Part shown: positions 48,465-61,059 of the stretch, piece by piece
Layout of the letters: each line of letters begins with the position of its first letter
How positions within the stretch are numbered: the first letter of the stretch is position 1
NCBI GenBank assembly: GCA_039881145.1
Contig: JAYKKI010000095.1
Span: 558,001-622,000, forward strand
DNA: 64,000 bases
From: Druceiella hillmani
Taxonomy: Eukaryota; Arthropoda; Insecta; Lepidoptera; Hepialidae
Reading direction: 5' to 3'
Program-made: the position numbers and the translations under genes
The notes under the pieces: generated by a model
Told to the model about the DNA's origin: nothing
What the model saw: the letters and a program-made list of their open reading frames with translations, nothing else
The model's database searches: none

Positions 48465-51440
48465 CCTAATACTACGAAAAAGAATAAAAATATCCTTGTG
48501 AGTTTTTGTGCTCCAAAGTCAATTTGAAAGCATGTTGAACATGTTATAGTATTTATTTTATTCATCATTATACCGATTTAGAAAACAGTTTGATAAATTT
48601 TCTAATAATTTATGATGAAGGCATTTGAATGAGTTAACTCTAATTTATAGTGGCTCAAATCCCCAACTTTAAAAATAACTGTATTTCTATAAACACTCAT
48701 ATCTATAATACACATGCTGCTCATCTGAACAAAAAATTGTGCAATGTATTGTCAAAATATGAGTCATCTAGAAACTGTTTTTCCTGGTATAGGTTTTTTT
48801 CATCTTTGATTCCCTTATTTTCCTCCGCTATCCCCAAATTTTTTAGTGATTTGTCAGAAATGGTTTCACTTGTGTTAATAATAGACATGTTCTCTACGCC
48901 AAAAATATTCTGTTTGAATAACTAACTATACACAATTTTTTTAATATTTTCTACTCAGCTTGCCGCTGAGAATCACCTGTGTGTACTAACAAACACATTT
49001 TTTTGTGATGGTATTTATAATTGTTGGTTGATCTTCTTTTGAGGGTTATGGTTGATCTTCTTGTGCCTCTGACCTTGTGGGTTATGGAGTCTTATTTTGT
49101 AGGTTTTAAAAACTGTATGTCCAATATCTAAAAATACTGTTTGACCTATCATACCTCTGCGTTAACCATAATGTTACTGTTATCATATAATAGAGTGTTC
49201 CCCGTACATTGATATGATGATACCTCCATTATCACACATACCAGGAACACTATTATCTTATTATTTTCCTTGCAGAAAAGTGTATTTATTTAATTGTGTG
49301 CTTTTGATTTATTAGTGTCTGTAAGAAATAAGTTGCTAAAAACTAGCCAAGGATGTGCCAACCATCGAGAGTACCGTACCATGTTCATGGTGAAATTGCT
49401 TTATCTATCATAGGTTATCTCTAGAACTTCCTAGCGGAATTGACATTTAATCTTACACTTGATATAATTAAGCAGAGGGGATAATTAATTATCACGAATA
49501 TCTCAAAAATTATTGCCAAAATTTTTGTCAGAGTTTTTTGAAGAACTTTTGTGTAGCCTTCTCAAACCCCAGTTTTTTATCATAATTTTAGGTTCAATAG
49601 TTTTTGAAAGGAGGAACAATACTATATCTTTTTTACTTTATCTCTGAAGATAAACTAATAAAAATTTTGGAAAATTCTTTTTAACTCTCCACATAAAGTG
49701 TGTAGTATCTTTTAAAAAGCATAGGGCGTAGGGGTCTCAAAGAAAAACTTTTGAGACTTCTACATCGATCCTTTTCAAATAATACTCCACACTATGTGAA
49801 ATGTTAAGAAGAATTCGAGTAACTAATTGGCCTCGTAAAATTTTCGTGTGTATATTTTTGAGTGTTAAGTATCTTTGTAAGTTAACATGTTTTATTACTG
49901 TTAAAATTTTCGAGAGTCTGGGTCAAATAAGTAAAATTACTGAGACAGAAGGAATCTAGAGTATCCTTAAAAGAATTTTATTATTCTTTTCAAGACTTAC
50001 AAAAAATAAATTAATTTAATTTCAAACTAGGTAAGAACCGTCGATACATGAGTGAGACTCGCATGTTTTCAACTTTTTAATGAACACTATTGATAAGTTT
50101 AATTAAAAATTATGTATTTAACATCGTACCATATTAAAACTTCCTGCACCCCATTCCAAAATATGGATAATTAAGAAGTTATAGTTATAGCCTATTCCAA
50201 TTCCAGTTATCAAAGGCTTGAATTTGTATAAACTTTGACACTGACATGTTTCTATTCCACATTAACTTACAATAACTTAAATCACTAAAATGCAAAAATT
50301 TTCCAATTTCTCGCCGAATAATTCAACCAAGAATTCTAGTCCTAAACTTCACCAAGATAATTGAATATAGCTTAAAGTTCAAACTGTTATGACAATGAAT
50401 TAAATTAATTTTCAATTGAGTACTGAGGTTTGAACTTGACAACTTTTTCACACTTGATTAATAATTTTGAAAATGGACAAGTACCATATTTTATAAGTTT
50501 GTTTTAGCAATAAAATAGTTGAAAATAAAAAGGCCAAATGGTTTTCTTCAATTGCTTTTCTCACATATTCTGATATAAAAATTCTGTAGAAGAATTAGAC
50601 CATTATCTGCAAAAACTCGATTTATTACAAGAATTTTTAGTTATGATATACCAAAGCTTTTAGGAGATTTATACCTTATTGGTACATAGTTACTCCAAGC
50701 GTAAATAGAAAAGAACATCAATTGTCAACAAAGCTACATTCCAGTTTATTCTATTAAACGGGATTTAAAGCAAGAAGAACTACTTCCCTAATTTTCTTCA
50801 GCTGTGTTTAACAGACAGACTATTTACTACTACCAAGGCTATATAATATTATATTAAATCAGTATTTAATGAAAACATTTTTAAACACAATTAAACATAA
50901 AATTGTAGTATGGAAATACTTACTAGGAACATGAAAAATAAAATTCAAAGAAGCATTTTTTTTCTTTACATCATCAAAGTTTTGAGGTTAATACTTCTTA
51001 TATAAATTGGAACCCACTCCTACAGTTATCCACCGGCTGCAGCTACGCTAACACGATTACGCTTTCAAGCTGACAAATAATACATCGGCAGCTACGCTCG
51101 ACAGCAACTGCGCTCGATCTGAGGAGCGAAAACATCAGTTTAATTTCTGCACACTACTAGTACCGAGCGAGAAGTTTCTCTGTCTGTCAAAAAATTATAA
51201 TTTTTTGTTGGAAACATAAAGCTTTGGTAAAGGACAATAAAATCTTTCCATAATAATTTTATATTCTTCTAGCTTTATCGGATAACAATAACAGTGTGTG
51301 TGTATATATTATTTTTATGAAAATAACACGAAAATATTTATTAGGTCTTTTCCTTACACTAAAACCGAATAATTTATGGTTTTGATGAAACCATCAAATA
51401 ATATGCCGAAGACGTGACGAATTGAAATGGAAATTTTTAT
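48465..51440. other. AT-rich spacer
   Basis: The 91-codon frame at 48650-48925 has no recognisable motif. A GC-richer patch at 51015-51180 (CCACCGGCTGCAGCTACGCT, then GCAGCTACGCTCGACAGCAA) looks like repeat debris with a short internal duplication of CAGCTACGCT. Nothing else is supported. Confidence 0.45.
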
Positions 51441-51444
51441 TTCT

Positions 51445-51505
51445 CCTAGAACAATCAGATTTTATTTATTTGAGATTAAAATAAATAAAACCTGATTGTT
51501 CCAGG
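51445..51505 (-). ncRNA. candidate 27-bp-stem hairpin
   Basis: CCTAGAACAATCAGATTTTA (start of the left arm, 51445-51471) is complementary to the right arm (51479-51505, ending CCTGATTGTTCCAGG) at 25 of 27 positions, with a seven-base loop. Both mismatches are A-C on the plus strand and would be U-G on a minus-strand transcript, so that transcript would pair along the full stem. The size fits a small-RNA precursor, but a foldback transposon remnant is equally possible. No expression evidence is available. Confidence 0.35.
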
Positions 51506-51954
51506 AAAAGTGCTTAGATAATTATTATTTATTATTATTGATCATTAAAATATACTTTAATCTACGTAAAAAATAACAAATAAGGGAAAGGTTCTTCTTA
51601 GCTTCAATTGACACTTGCTAAGCATATACCATAGATTTTATAACTAACAATTACCAGAACGGAACTAAAGACTCATTAGAAAAATTAAGCACGGTAAACT
51701 TAAAATAAATTACTTAATTTCATTTTACAACGAATTATGTCGTAATCTGGCATCAACAATGCAAAAGTTGGATTCGCTAACTAAAAACAACGTAAAAAAC
51801 ACAACTCTAATGGGATCACGTGCTTGTCAGATATCCATTACCCACAACCGTTTTTTTTTTCTTTGAATGTTTATTGCCATTTTTCTTAAAAAAATTGTGC
51901 AAACAAGTCATTGAATCGTATATTTCACCTTTTATAAACCTAAAATATGTCTGT

Positions 51955-52137
51955 TTTAAGAATTTTAAAAAGGTCGACTGGAATATAATTGCTGAACGCA
52001 TTGGCAAGGTTCATGCATTCAACTTTTATTCAAAAGTAATTCTAAATAATTTAATCAATGATTCGACACGTGATATATCCTTAATAGATGTCGCTCTTCC
52101 AACAAGTAAAAGACGTAATAGCCTCGCAAGTAGTTAG
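51955..52137 (+). CDS. possible terminal exon, unidentified protein
   Basis: The frame is open to a TAG at 52135-52137. I would start the exon after TCTGTTTTAAG near 51960, a pyrimidine-rich stretch ending in AG, because the residues upstream look like translated AT-rich intron. The coding part reads NFKKVDWNIIAERIGK, then NDSTRDISLIDVALPTSKRR and NSLASS. VDWNIIAERIGK is reminiscent of a Myb/SANT-type helix, but one helix is not enough to assign a domain. The segment and its downstream ~380 bp recur in decayed form at 32505-33060. It could be a host-gene 3' exon, or an exon captured by a transposon. The minus frame 51816-52007 is a shadow. Confidence 0.3.
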   Translation, partial: FKNFKKVDWNIIAERIGKVHAFNFYSKVILNNLINDSTRDISLIDVALPTSKRRNSLASS

Positions 52138-52520
52138 ACTAAAAAACTTTAACATTCTGTTATTCATTTCTATAAGCTTTGTTCTAAAGCAAAGCACTTA
52201 CAAATCTTGAAACATTAACTAACCTGAAATAGAACCACAATACTGTATTTCCAAACGTTCAGCACTAGATTTTCCTTTATTGGTCTTGACGTCAGAATGA
52301 TATATAGCGTTGAATATTTCAGGCTTAATCTCGAAACTATCTGTAAGGTTTAGTACATATATAGCCATTATAATATGCTAATGTACATTAATGGAAATGA
52401 TGTCTTTGTAGTTTATATTCAATTTGTGTTCCAATTAGTAAAACGTATTTCTCAAATTACATTTTTTTTCAGTTCTTACAAACCATATATTCAGCAGCAA
52501 TGTTTCTGGCCTTAGCTGGT
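52010..52520 (+). repeat. duplicated terminal-exon segment, better copy
   Basis: Aligns with 32505-33060 in the same orientation. Similarity covers the exon-like end and about 380 bp downstream, as expected for a duplicated exon plus 3' untranslated DNA. No AATAAA signal is obvious in the downstream part. Confidence 0.65.
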
Positions 52521-53435
52521 ATGTTCAGACTAATCAAGTAATTACTTTGAAATCCCGTTTGTTCTTGTTGGTTCAATGTGTCCTTTCACTTCGCAGAGAA
52601 TATTAAATGTTTTATGAAAATAGGAGAGTACAAAGCCAATTACTTTGTTTATTTTTTTGAGAACTTCATCAGCACAAAAATTGTTGCCAGTAACTGCTAA
52701 TAGGCTGAACATGTATTTTCAGCACGTGCGGAGAAAATTTTTAAAATATGAATTATGTTGACTTTGAGAAAAAATTGAAGTTTTTTATTACTGTTTATTT
52801 TGCGTAATAATTTTAAATCTAATGTATCAAAATTAGATTTCAAATTATTATTATTACTAAAACATTATTACTAAAATAAATCAAATTTCAGTTTGTAATC
52901 CGGTGTTTCACCCTTAATTACTTCATTTTAATATAATGAAAAACAAGATAAATATTTATAAACAGTTAAATTTAAAACATATCCATTTTTAAGTATATTA
53001 AGGCTTTTGTGACTATCTAATTACTAGACCTAATAAGTTTTTATTGTTAAATATTGATTGTTAATTAATGAAATATGAGCTGCTAAATAAATAAGCGGTC
53101 TTGAGTATACCCAAATAGAACTTAAGCATTTAGTAAGATTTTAAATCTTAACTTAAAATTACCTTTTTTAGTCGCAAATATTAATTTATTGGAGTAATTT
53201 TTTTGGCACCAACAAATATTGATGGTGCCGAAAAAATAATTGGCAAGAAAAAAATAGTTTTCACCTTTACTTCCGGAAAAACGTTTTCTATTATAATTGA
53301 AAATAATAGTGGCAATCTAGAGAATTATAAGAATGGTTTAAAATTAAACGTGCAGAGGCCGTCGTAGAGGTAATTTGATAGTCTTAATTATACCTAGAAA
53401 TTAGATAAAAAATAGTATATATTAATGAAAACTTT
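52520..53435. other. AT-rich spacer
   Basis: GGCACCAACAAATATTGATGGTGCC near 53204-53228 can form an eight-to-nine-pair hairpin. Nothing else seen. Confidence 0.45.
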
Positions 53436-53437
53436 CA

Positions 53438-53439
<2 letters not shown>

Positions 53440-53515
<76 letters not shown>
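53440..53515. repeat. TA microsatellite
   Basis: (TA)n of about 75 bp with single GTATATA and ACATGTA interruptions. Confidence 0.95.
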
Positions 53516-53519
<4 letters not shown>

Positions 53520-54120
53520 ACGTTAGCGTAAAACTTTTTATTATTAATACAAAAATACAGTATCCTCTCACCATTGTGGGACATTAAGCTTCATATTATG
53601 TTTTTAAATATTATCGTGCTTAGGAGTGCATCCTCTGCCGTATCCCGTAACCCAACATTATTCTATTTTAGTGCACGTTGAGGTATTTTTTGTTTTATTC
53701 TGTGATTCAACTGTTAGTTATCCAGCAGCAACTTTGCCAGGATATTTGGGTGCTTAATGATTCTGTCTCTACGATATCATATATTTGATTATTTATTCCC
53801 TAACGTAAAACTAAATAGCTTTCTTTTATATAAGTAAGAGCCTAAAACGAATAAATACCTAATAGATACCACATTCTTTTCAATTTAATTTTGTTTCAAA
53901 ATCTACATTTTGGATATAAAAATAAATGACAAAATATGAGTTAATTGTTATACGATGAAATGTGTTTTACGGTAAAAATATATAGTTCGCATATCGCTCG
54001 GTCTGTTTCGACGTCACGTGTTAAAAATATACTTTACACGGCACTTGTAATGTACACTATATGAGTTATGAATTGAGGGACAATATTATTATCTTGAATA
54101 TATTCATACTAACATAAAAT
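53520..54120. other. AT-rich spacer
   Basis: No supported feature. Confidence 0.5.
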
Positions 54121-54340
54121 CAAAAGAAACACAGTCTGTTATTTGTTACTTGTTCTTTCGCTTAAAAGACTCAACGGATTTGAATGAAATTTTGCATAAA
54201 GATAATATGTGTATATTTCAAACTACTAGATTTTATTTAACTTTGGTACCATTTACAAGACCAGAACTTTAACAAAATTATGTTCGCGAGCCATAAAGTG
54301 AATGCGCTGCCAAGACTAGAGGGATATGCGCGACGATATG
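54120..54340. repeat. interspersed-repeat fragment
   Basis: ACTCAACGGATTTGAATGAA followed by ATTTTGCATAAAGATA is a word common in the tails of insect DNA-transposon-derived repeats; a related word occurs at 55888-55916. Assignment is by resemblance only. Confidence 0.4.
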
Positions 54341-54524
54341 AACTTATGGGAAAAAGTAATGCATAATTTTTGATCTTATGGGAAAACGTAATGCATTAAT
54401 CTTTTTAATGACAAATAAAAATTTTACTTCTGAACTTGCTATTCTGCTTATATTCATGAATGTTTATTTTGAAAGATCAAGCCAAATATATTTAGTTACA
54501 AAAGTTTGTTCACATCCATACCCC

Positions 54525-55284
54525 AATGGAACCCAAAATAACTTAAACCAACCCAAAACAACTACCCATTACTGAAATCAAGCCCAGCCTAACCCGACGT
54601 AACCCAACTCTACATAACTCAAATAATCCAACATAGCCCAACATAACCAAAAAACCAAACCGACTTAACTTAACCCAACCCTAAAGAACACAAAATAATC
54701 CTTTCGAACATAACCCAATATAACCCTACGCAACCTAACATAATCCAACCCAGACCAACATAACCAAACATAACTCAATCCAGTCCACCATAACCTAACA
54801 TAATCCGTTTCAAAATAATCCGAAACAAACCAAGATAACCTAACCCAACAAAACATAAAACAACATAACACAACCCAAACTAAACTAGCATTATACAATT
54901 TAAACCAATGTAACCCATGTTAACCCAACCCAACCTAACGTAAACCACCATAACCCAATCTTACCCAATATAACTCAACCCAGCTCAATCCATCGTAGTC
55001 CAACATAACCCAACCCAGCCTAAAATAACGCAATATAACTCAACGCACCCGACAATATCCAACACAACACAACCTAACTAAATTCAACCTATCCATAACC
55101 AACCCAATTTAATATAACCCAACAAAATTCAACCCAACGAATATTTCAACATAATTGATCTCAAACCGATATATCCTAACCCAACCCAACGTAATATTAC
55201 TCAGCAAAACCCAACTAAACAGTATATAACCCAACCCAAAACCCAAAATAATCCAGCCCAACTTAACCAACGCAATACAACACA

Positions 55285-55285
<1 letters not shown>
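54525..55285. repeat. AACCY-type minisatellite, degenerate
   Basis: About 760 bp built from AACCCAACATAACCCAACCTA-like words with five- to six-base phasing (AACCC, AACCT, AACATA). It resembles, but is not, a run of the insect telomere unit CCTAA; the phase drifts and many units carry insertions. It passes directly into a TA array at 55284. Frames on the opposite strand (54665-54898, 55109-55468) are artefacts rich in Trp/Val/Leu/Tyr. Confidence 0.85.
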
Positions 55286-55340
<55 letters not shown>

Positions 55341-55343
55341 GTA

Positions 55344-55407
<64 letters not shown>
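55284..55407. repeat. TA microsatellite
   Basis: Two long (TA)n blocks with GTATATG interruptions, contiguous with the minisatellite on the left. Confidence 0.95.
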
Positions 55408-55409
<2 letters not shown>

Positions 55410-55412
<3 letters not shown>

Positions 55413-55830
55413 AAAGATCGCGTGTCGCAAATTTGAAATCGTACAATTAAGTTTCCATCCGGACACACATTGACGAAACGAGCGTGGTGAAATGTAGAAT
55501 GTGGAGTTTATATGTAGGAGTGTGGGATATTTGAAAGTGGGCAGATGCATGATGGTAAACATCTTTTTAAGTCGTCTCCCAAATATAAATATTTTTATTT
55601 GATGTAACATTTTCCCTCAATTTCTTTACCATTTAAATTTGTTGTTAATACTTTTAAATACTTTGAAAATTTTAGTATTCTGCTGTATAAATTTCATTAT
55701 TACGTACTTTACTGCATATTGATATAGTCAATCCGGAAAACTAGCCAATATGTATATTGAAGACATCAACAAAAATTGGATTTACGGGAACATACTAAAA
55801 CTCCAAACGGAAAATATTTTTTGGATACAT
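55410..55830. other. spacer
   Basis: A 66-codon minus frame at 55410-55610 has no recognised motif. Nothing else seen. Confidence 0.45.
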
Positions 55831-56280
55831 TTTTTGTATACACCTGCTTGTCTGAAAGTCTGTTTATTTGCTCATGCATCACACAATAATAGCTAAACGG
55901 ATTCGATTAAACTTTGACTGGTGGATTCCGTTAGGTTTGGGATGATATATACGCTATGTTTTGTCGTAATTGACTAATTAAAAAGGATCAACAAACCACA
56001 TTGTTCGTTTGCCACATTGTGACTACGAATATAAACACGCATAATAGTTGCGAGCGCAAGTAAAGGGTGAAGTGGCAATGAAGAATAACACATTGAAAAC
56101 TGCAGATGTAGAGAAATTACTCCATTCGACCATTGCAAATGTCTCAGAAGAAAATTGGGAAAACTGTGTTCAACATGCAGAAGCCATACAAGACCAAGTC
56201 TTGAGAAAGTTATAGGTCCCATAGCCTTCCGTTATTAATTTTAATGACGATTCCGACGATGACGATTTTTGAAATTATTG
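55830..56280 (+). pseudogene. transposase C-terminal fragment
   Basis: The left part (55830-55960) carries the GTCTGNNNGTCTGTTTATTTG and CTAAACGGATTCGATTAAA words typical of transposon-derived interspersed repeats. One plus frame then reads NTLKTADVEKLLHSTIANVS, EENWENCVQHAEAIQDQV and LRKL followed by a stop (about 56090-56215); after another stop comes INFNDDSDDDDF (to about 56270). An acidic tail behind a WxxCVxHxE segment is the usual end of DDE-type transposases in insects, of the pogo or Tc1-like kind. Only the tail survives, and the exact family cannot be given. The minus frame 55974-56222 is a shadow. Confidence 0.5.
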
Positions 56281-56284
56281 ATAA

Positions 56285-58260
56285 TTAATTTTTTGATATT
56301 TGTGGAGAGATAGGCCTGATGGAGTAAACACACTTCTCGCTTTACTTACGCTCACACTAAGAATGGTTTTGGCAGTAATAATTGGTAATTAATTAATTAA
56401 TAGTAAGAATTTACAACTTAATTGGTTATAGGTAATTAAAACATTTATTACTAATATTTACTTAGTCTAATGTCAATTTAAATATATATAATTTTGTTTT
56501 TAAACGTATATTAAAATATTTATTATTACATATCTGTAACACCATTTTAGATGTATACCGTGATTAAAGATAAACAAATGTAATTGTTTTAGTTTAATTT
56601 AAAAGGTTGCTTGTCGATATCATTACGACACAAGAGCGTTGCCATAAGATTTATAATTGTGAATAATCACACAATATCCTCCCTTTAGCTCACACGTTTT
56701 ATTGCTTCACATCCAAAGATACTATGGCCCATGTACATTTCCAACAGGAGCGAAATCGCGGGCATAGTTAACAAATATTATAAAGTGTCTAAAGCATGTC
56801 TAAAGCTACATCATCAAGTAATTTTAATTTGTTATATAATTTTAATACCATATTCAGTTGTGTATGTACCTTATTCAAAAATAATCCGTTACACTTTATA
56901 TAATTTTTATTACAGATCAGATTTTCTTTTCATTTCTATATGCGTCATATTTCCAATGGAATATACTGATGAAAACCGAAAAATCTGAATTTGAATATGC
57001 TTACTTAGAAGCAAAAAAGAAAAACGCGATTTTAAATCTTCTATATATACATTATATAGGAAATGCATGGGATTTGGACGTGCTCATATTATAGATATTT
57101 CCTTGAAGTGAAATAGAATTTTCTACCTTACCATTCGATATTCAAAAAATTTACTGACGTATGAAAACTTAGTTTCATATTTTTATTGAGAATAAATTTT
57201 GAAATTAATTAATATACTTATTAATATCCAATTTTAAATTAATGAATATCCACATATATCCATACACGTATTTAGAATTAGTTTACTTCAAATAACACAA
57301 ATGTAGATGATGTTATATGGTTTGCAACTTGAAAATTTTGAATCTTGTTTCAAGTATTTGAATTAGTTTTAATTATACATAATCATGACAACCGATCGAA
57401 TTATATGTTGAAATGTATTTCACTTAAATGTGATTATGTATTAATAACCAAAAATTAACTACGTCTTTCATAATTTACATGATAACAATATAAATTTACT
57501 CAACCCAAAATAAAATATCTTATATTATCATTCAAAATTTATCACAGGAATAAGATGAGTCTCCCAGAATAAAGGATATTGAACACACATGAAGATTTTC
57601 CTAGATCATTAATTGATTAACTTTAGTTATAATTAATCTTTAGTTATGTTATGATCTTTAGTTATATTATTATTTTTTATATAAGTATCGCAAAACATTA
57701 ATTATTTCCCATTTAGTGACGAAAATCAGTGGTATGAATAATCGTTCAGCATAAAATTTTATTCTCTACTTCAGCACGCGCGTTTCCATACTCATGACTT
57801 AGTGTTCATGTCACTATATTTACTGCAATTTTATTGTGTATTTGTGTATTTCAAAGCTGACAAGCGAAAAATTAAATCCCATAAAATGAACTTGATCGTA
57901 AAATCTTTTAAATAATATTTCCCAGTACCACTTAGAGTATAAAAATATAAAGTATTTTGTTTTATTACTACACGTTATCAATTTGAGGATTTGTACAAAT
58001 TAATTAAATGGAATAATAAAATTCCACGACCATTTATATGTTAGGTTGATTTATAAGTTCAGAACTTGAAAGCAAACCATAGTTACCATTAAATTATAGA
58101 TCTAGACTATATCGCAAGCAGTAAATCTTTGCACTAAATAAAACTGGAGCATATATATTAGCTAGCAAGAAAATTTACACAGCACGAAAATATAACGGAG
58201 AAGTCACACTAATAGTTTTTAGAATGTTAAAAATGGAAACACCATCCAAGTTTTTAATTT
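56285..58260. other. AT-rich spacer
   Basis: The 85-codon frame at 56731-56988 is hydrophobic (IVNKYYK, then VILICYIILIPYSVVYVPYS) but has no recognised motif or conserved partner here. Nothing else supported. Confidence 0.4.
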
Positions 58261-58269
58261 ATTTATTAT

Positions 58270-59000
58270 TTCCCACAATAATCTCCATCGCACCACCGTT
58301 GTAATCAGGAGATCAATGAAGGTCTCTACATGAGACCCATAATGCTAGTTTGAATCCAGCGGATTTAGACAGACAGTAATCCAGCGGGTTTAGACAGTAG
58401 ACCCTGCAGAAGCAGGTCTCGAGAATTGCAACCATGAGTGTAATTAGAAAATCTCTACTCGGGACTTAAAATACTAAATACAAATAATAAAACTCCAAGT
58501 CTTATGGTTTAGGCAGATAGCACTTTTGTAGCATCTGGACTGGGGAGGTGAGGCCAAATTTCAGTGACAGAGTTTCTGCTTTAGATCAATAATACTTCAT
58601 CTTCGTTTGAAATCCAAAAAATTAGACATTCAGGCAGTTTATCTGCAACGTCAGGATCTATGAATCAAAGGTACTGATGATGAGCCGTGAACCCACAATA
58701 CTAATTCTCACGGTTTAAGCATATAGTACCTATACATCATCAGGACTGAAGAGTTGGAATCCGGAGTTTAATAATTGAATTTCTACTGAGACGCTTAAAA
58801 CTGATTTGAAAAAGCAGATCCTCAAGTCTTATCGTTTAAGCAGGCAGAATACTTGTAACATGAAGCTGAGAAGTTACAACCCAATGTTGGATCACAGAGC
58901 CTTCGTTTGAGACCCGCAATACTAATTTAAAAACAGGCTATCATTAAATCCCATATGCAGGAAGCTCTCCTGAAATATCAGGAATTAAGAGTGCCAACCC
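58270..59000. repeat. degenerate tandem array, ~122-bp unit
   Basis: Repeated landmarks: AGTCTTATGGTTTAGGCAGA (58498), CAGGCAGTTTATCTGCAACG (58632), TCACGGTTTAAGCATATAGT (58708), AGTCTTATCGTTTAAGCAGG (58827) and ATATGCAGGAAGCTCTCCTG (58951). Each is followed by an ATCAGGACTGA-like word, and most by GAGACCCNNAATACTAATT. Spacing is mostly 120-125 bp, with one shorter step. About six units are recognisable. It is GC-richer than its surroundings and has no coding capacity. Confidence 0.75.
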
Positions 59001-59004
59001 AATG

Positions 59005-60890
59005 AACCCAATTATTTATGGAACAAAGATTAAAATTATTATAATATTTATTTTTAAATACTGAAAACTTTTGCAAATTTCATAAAAATTCATTAAGTAA
59101 AAATAGTTGAAACATCGATCGCAAGATTTGAATCAGCGACTACATACGATACGTCCAGCTAAATAAAACCATTAAAAACGTGGCAACATACCTACCTTCA
59201 TATATATCCTTTTGACGTACCTATATGCCTATGTACGACCTACTGATTATACGACGTTACCTACCTGCTGTTATTTACGTTACCTGCCTGTTATTTTCTT
59301 GCTGCATCAAAACAAAGTTCAAATTGTATGAGTTCGCTTGTCGATGTGCAAAAACTTTGAAGTCAATTCACCGTATCTTAAACGATTATATTATAACTAA
59401 AATAAAAATATGTATTTTGTACGTTTAGCAACCAGATTTATTTCTTTTGCAAGATTAAAATTAAATAGATACAACAAAAACAAATGTAATATTGTTTTTC
59501 ATCTACATGCTGGTTTGTTGAGGCAGCAATGACTCGTAACTTCTAATTAGTGTCTACTTTTCTTTTACCTTTTGACATGTAAAGTACATTTGATTTATTA
59601 TTTTGTGCCTAAAATTTAAACACACAGCGTAAATATGTAACCACTAAATGTCATATTTTTGTGTGAATAGGAATTTAAATACAAAATATAACTTCTATTA
59701 TAGTTTATGATTCGCCTGTTTTCTTCGTCTTTTCCAAAATTGTTGTAGTTTAGGAGTAAATAATTTAGAATAAGTACCAATAATAAATGTGACCATTAAG
59801 GATCCAGTAACTTTAGAGCTAGTCTGTTGTAAACTAACATGTCCTTGAATACAAATATGTTATTTAGTGAATCTTGAAAAACTATCTCAGTAAACCGTCA
59901 TTGGAGGAGAACCAATATGATATACATTACTTTAATTCGTAAATACTTCGTTAAAGCCACCTCTCGGCTATTTTTAAAATAATACGGCATCATATAAAGA
60001 ATGTTATAAAATATAATTTTCTTTCAGTAATTAGTCTTGATTAATAATTAATAAAACCTGTCATAAAGTTATTATGTACGTTTAAATATATTCTATTCCT
60101 TGTTTATACCTGCAATTCAAAAAGCCATAAAACTTTAAACTTAATGATCTGCAAATAAAAGAAAGGTGCTAACGATTTATTTTGTAACTAACTTTGCCTT
60201 CTTTAGAAAGTGTTATTAAGATAATAAATCAAAACCCTTTTAAGGAAATATACTTTGTATTGAAACGTCAAATCACCATATTTTCCTTTTAGATGATCGA
60301 TTATGATAAAACATAGCCTATATATTACCTGAAAACCATTAGTCAAATCTTAATCGAAAGTCTTTTGCTATTCTTGCGTAGTGTGTGAACAAATAAACAA
60401 TCTCACAGGCACACATTTGGAAATCAATATTTTAGTGCTCTATTACCTTTGCTACGTTATCCAAATAACTTTTTTGTAAATATTTTCAATGTACAGATAG
60501 GCTAATTCTACAGTTTTTTATCCTAAATAATGTAATGGAAAAGTTTGTTTGTTGTCCTTTCACGTCGCACAGTGGTCCACTCCTTCCGTGGTTGCTTGAA
60601 ATTATGTAAGTTAGAAAATCTAGTCTTAGTCCGAATATGAGTTAGATAACGATTTTTGTCAAATATAGGACACAAAGAGGTATATGTATCAAATAATAGA
60701 ATAGTAAGGCATAAAAGAAACAATAAAATATGATTGTAGATCATAAATTAGTGCGTTGCGATATTAAAAAGAGATAAAACTTAGTTATAAATTAGGTATT
60801 ACTTAAAAATTAATATGAAGAAAGTACTTAACCAATAATATATAAAAATTAACTTGTCTGCAAATAACATCTAATCTATTATCATAATTT
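59005..60890. other. AT-rich spacer
   Basis: One degenerate unit of the 12.5-kb repeat lies at 60540-60605 (GTTTGTTGTCCTTTCACGTC). Frames at 59225-59428 and 60523-60744 have no recognised motif. Confidence 0.45.
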
Positions 60891-61059
60891 TAGTACGTTT
60901 ACTTTTCACAACGATCACGACTCATCCGTGAAATTGGCAACCTGGGATCTAGTTGCAGAAAAAACATATTCTGAACATATTAAATAGCTTTAAATCTCCC
61001 CTGATAATTTTCGTTACATTTGGTACACTTTCAAAGAAATAGAATTTTTGGATATTATG

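Noticed and set aside
51816..52007. 63-codon minus frame
   Set aside because: Antisense of the better supported exon-like plus frame, with a Lys run from a poly-T tract.
54665..54898. 77-codon minus frame rich in Trp, Val and Leu
   Set aside because: Translation of the AACCY minisatellite, not a gene.
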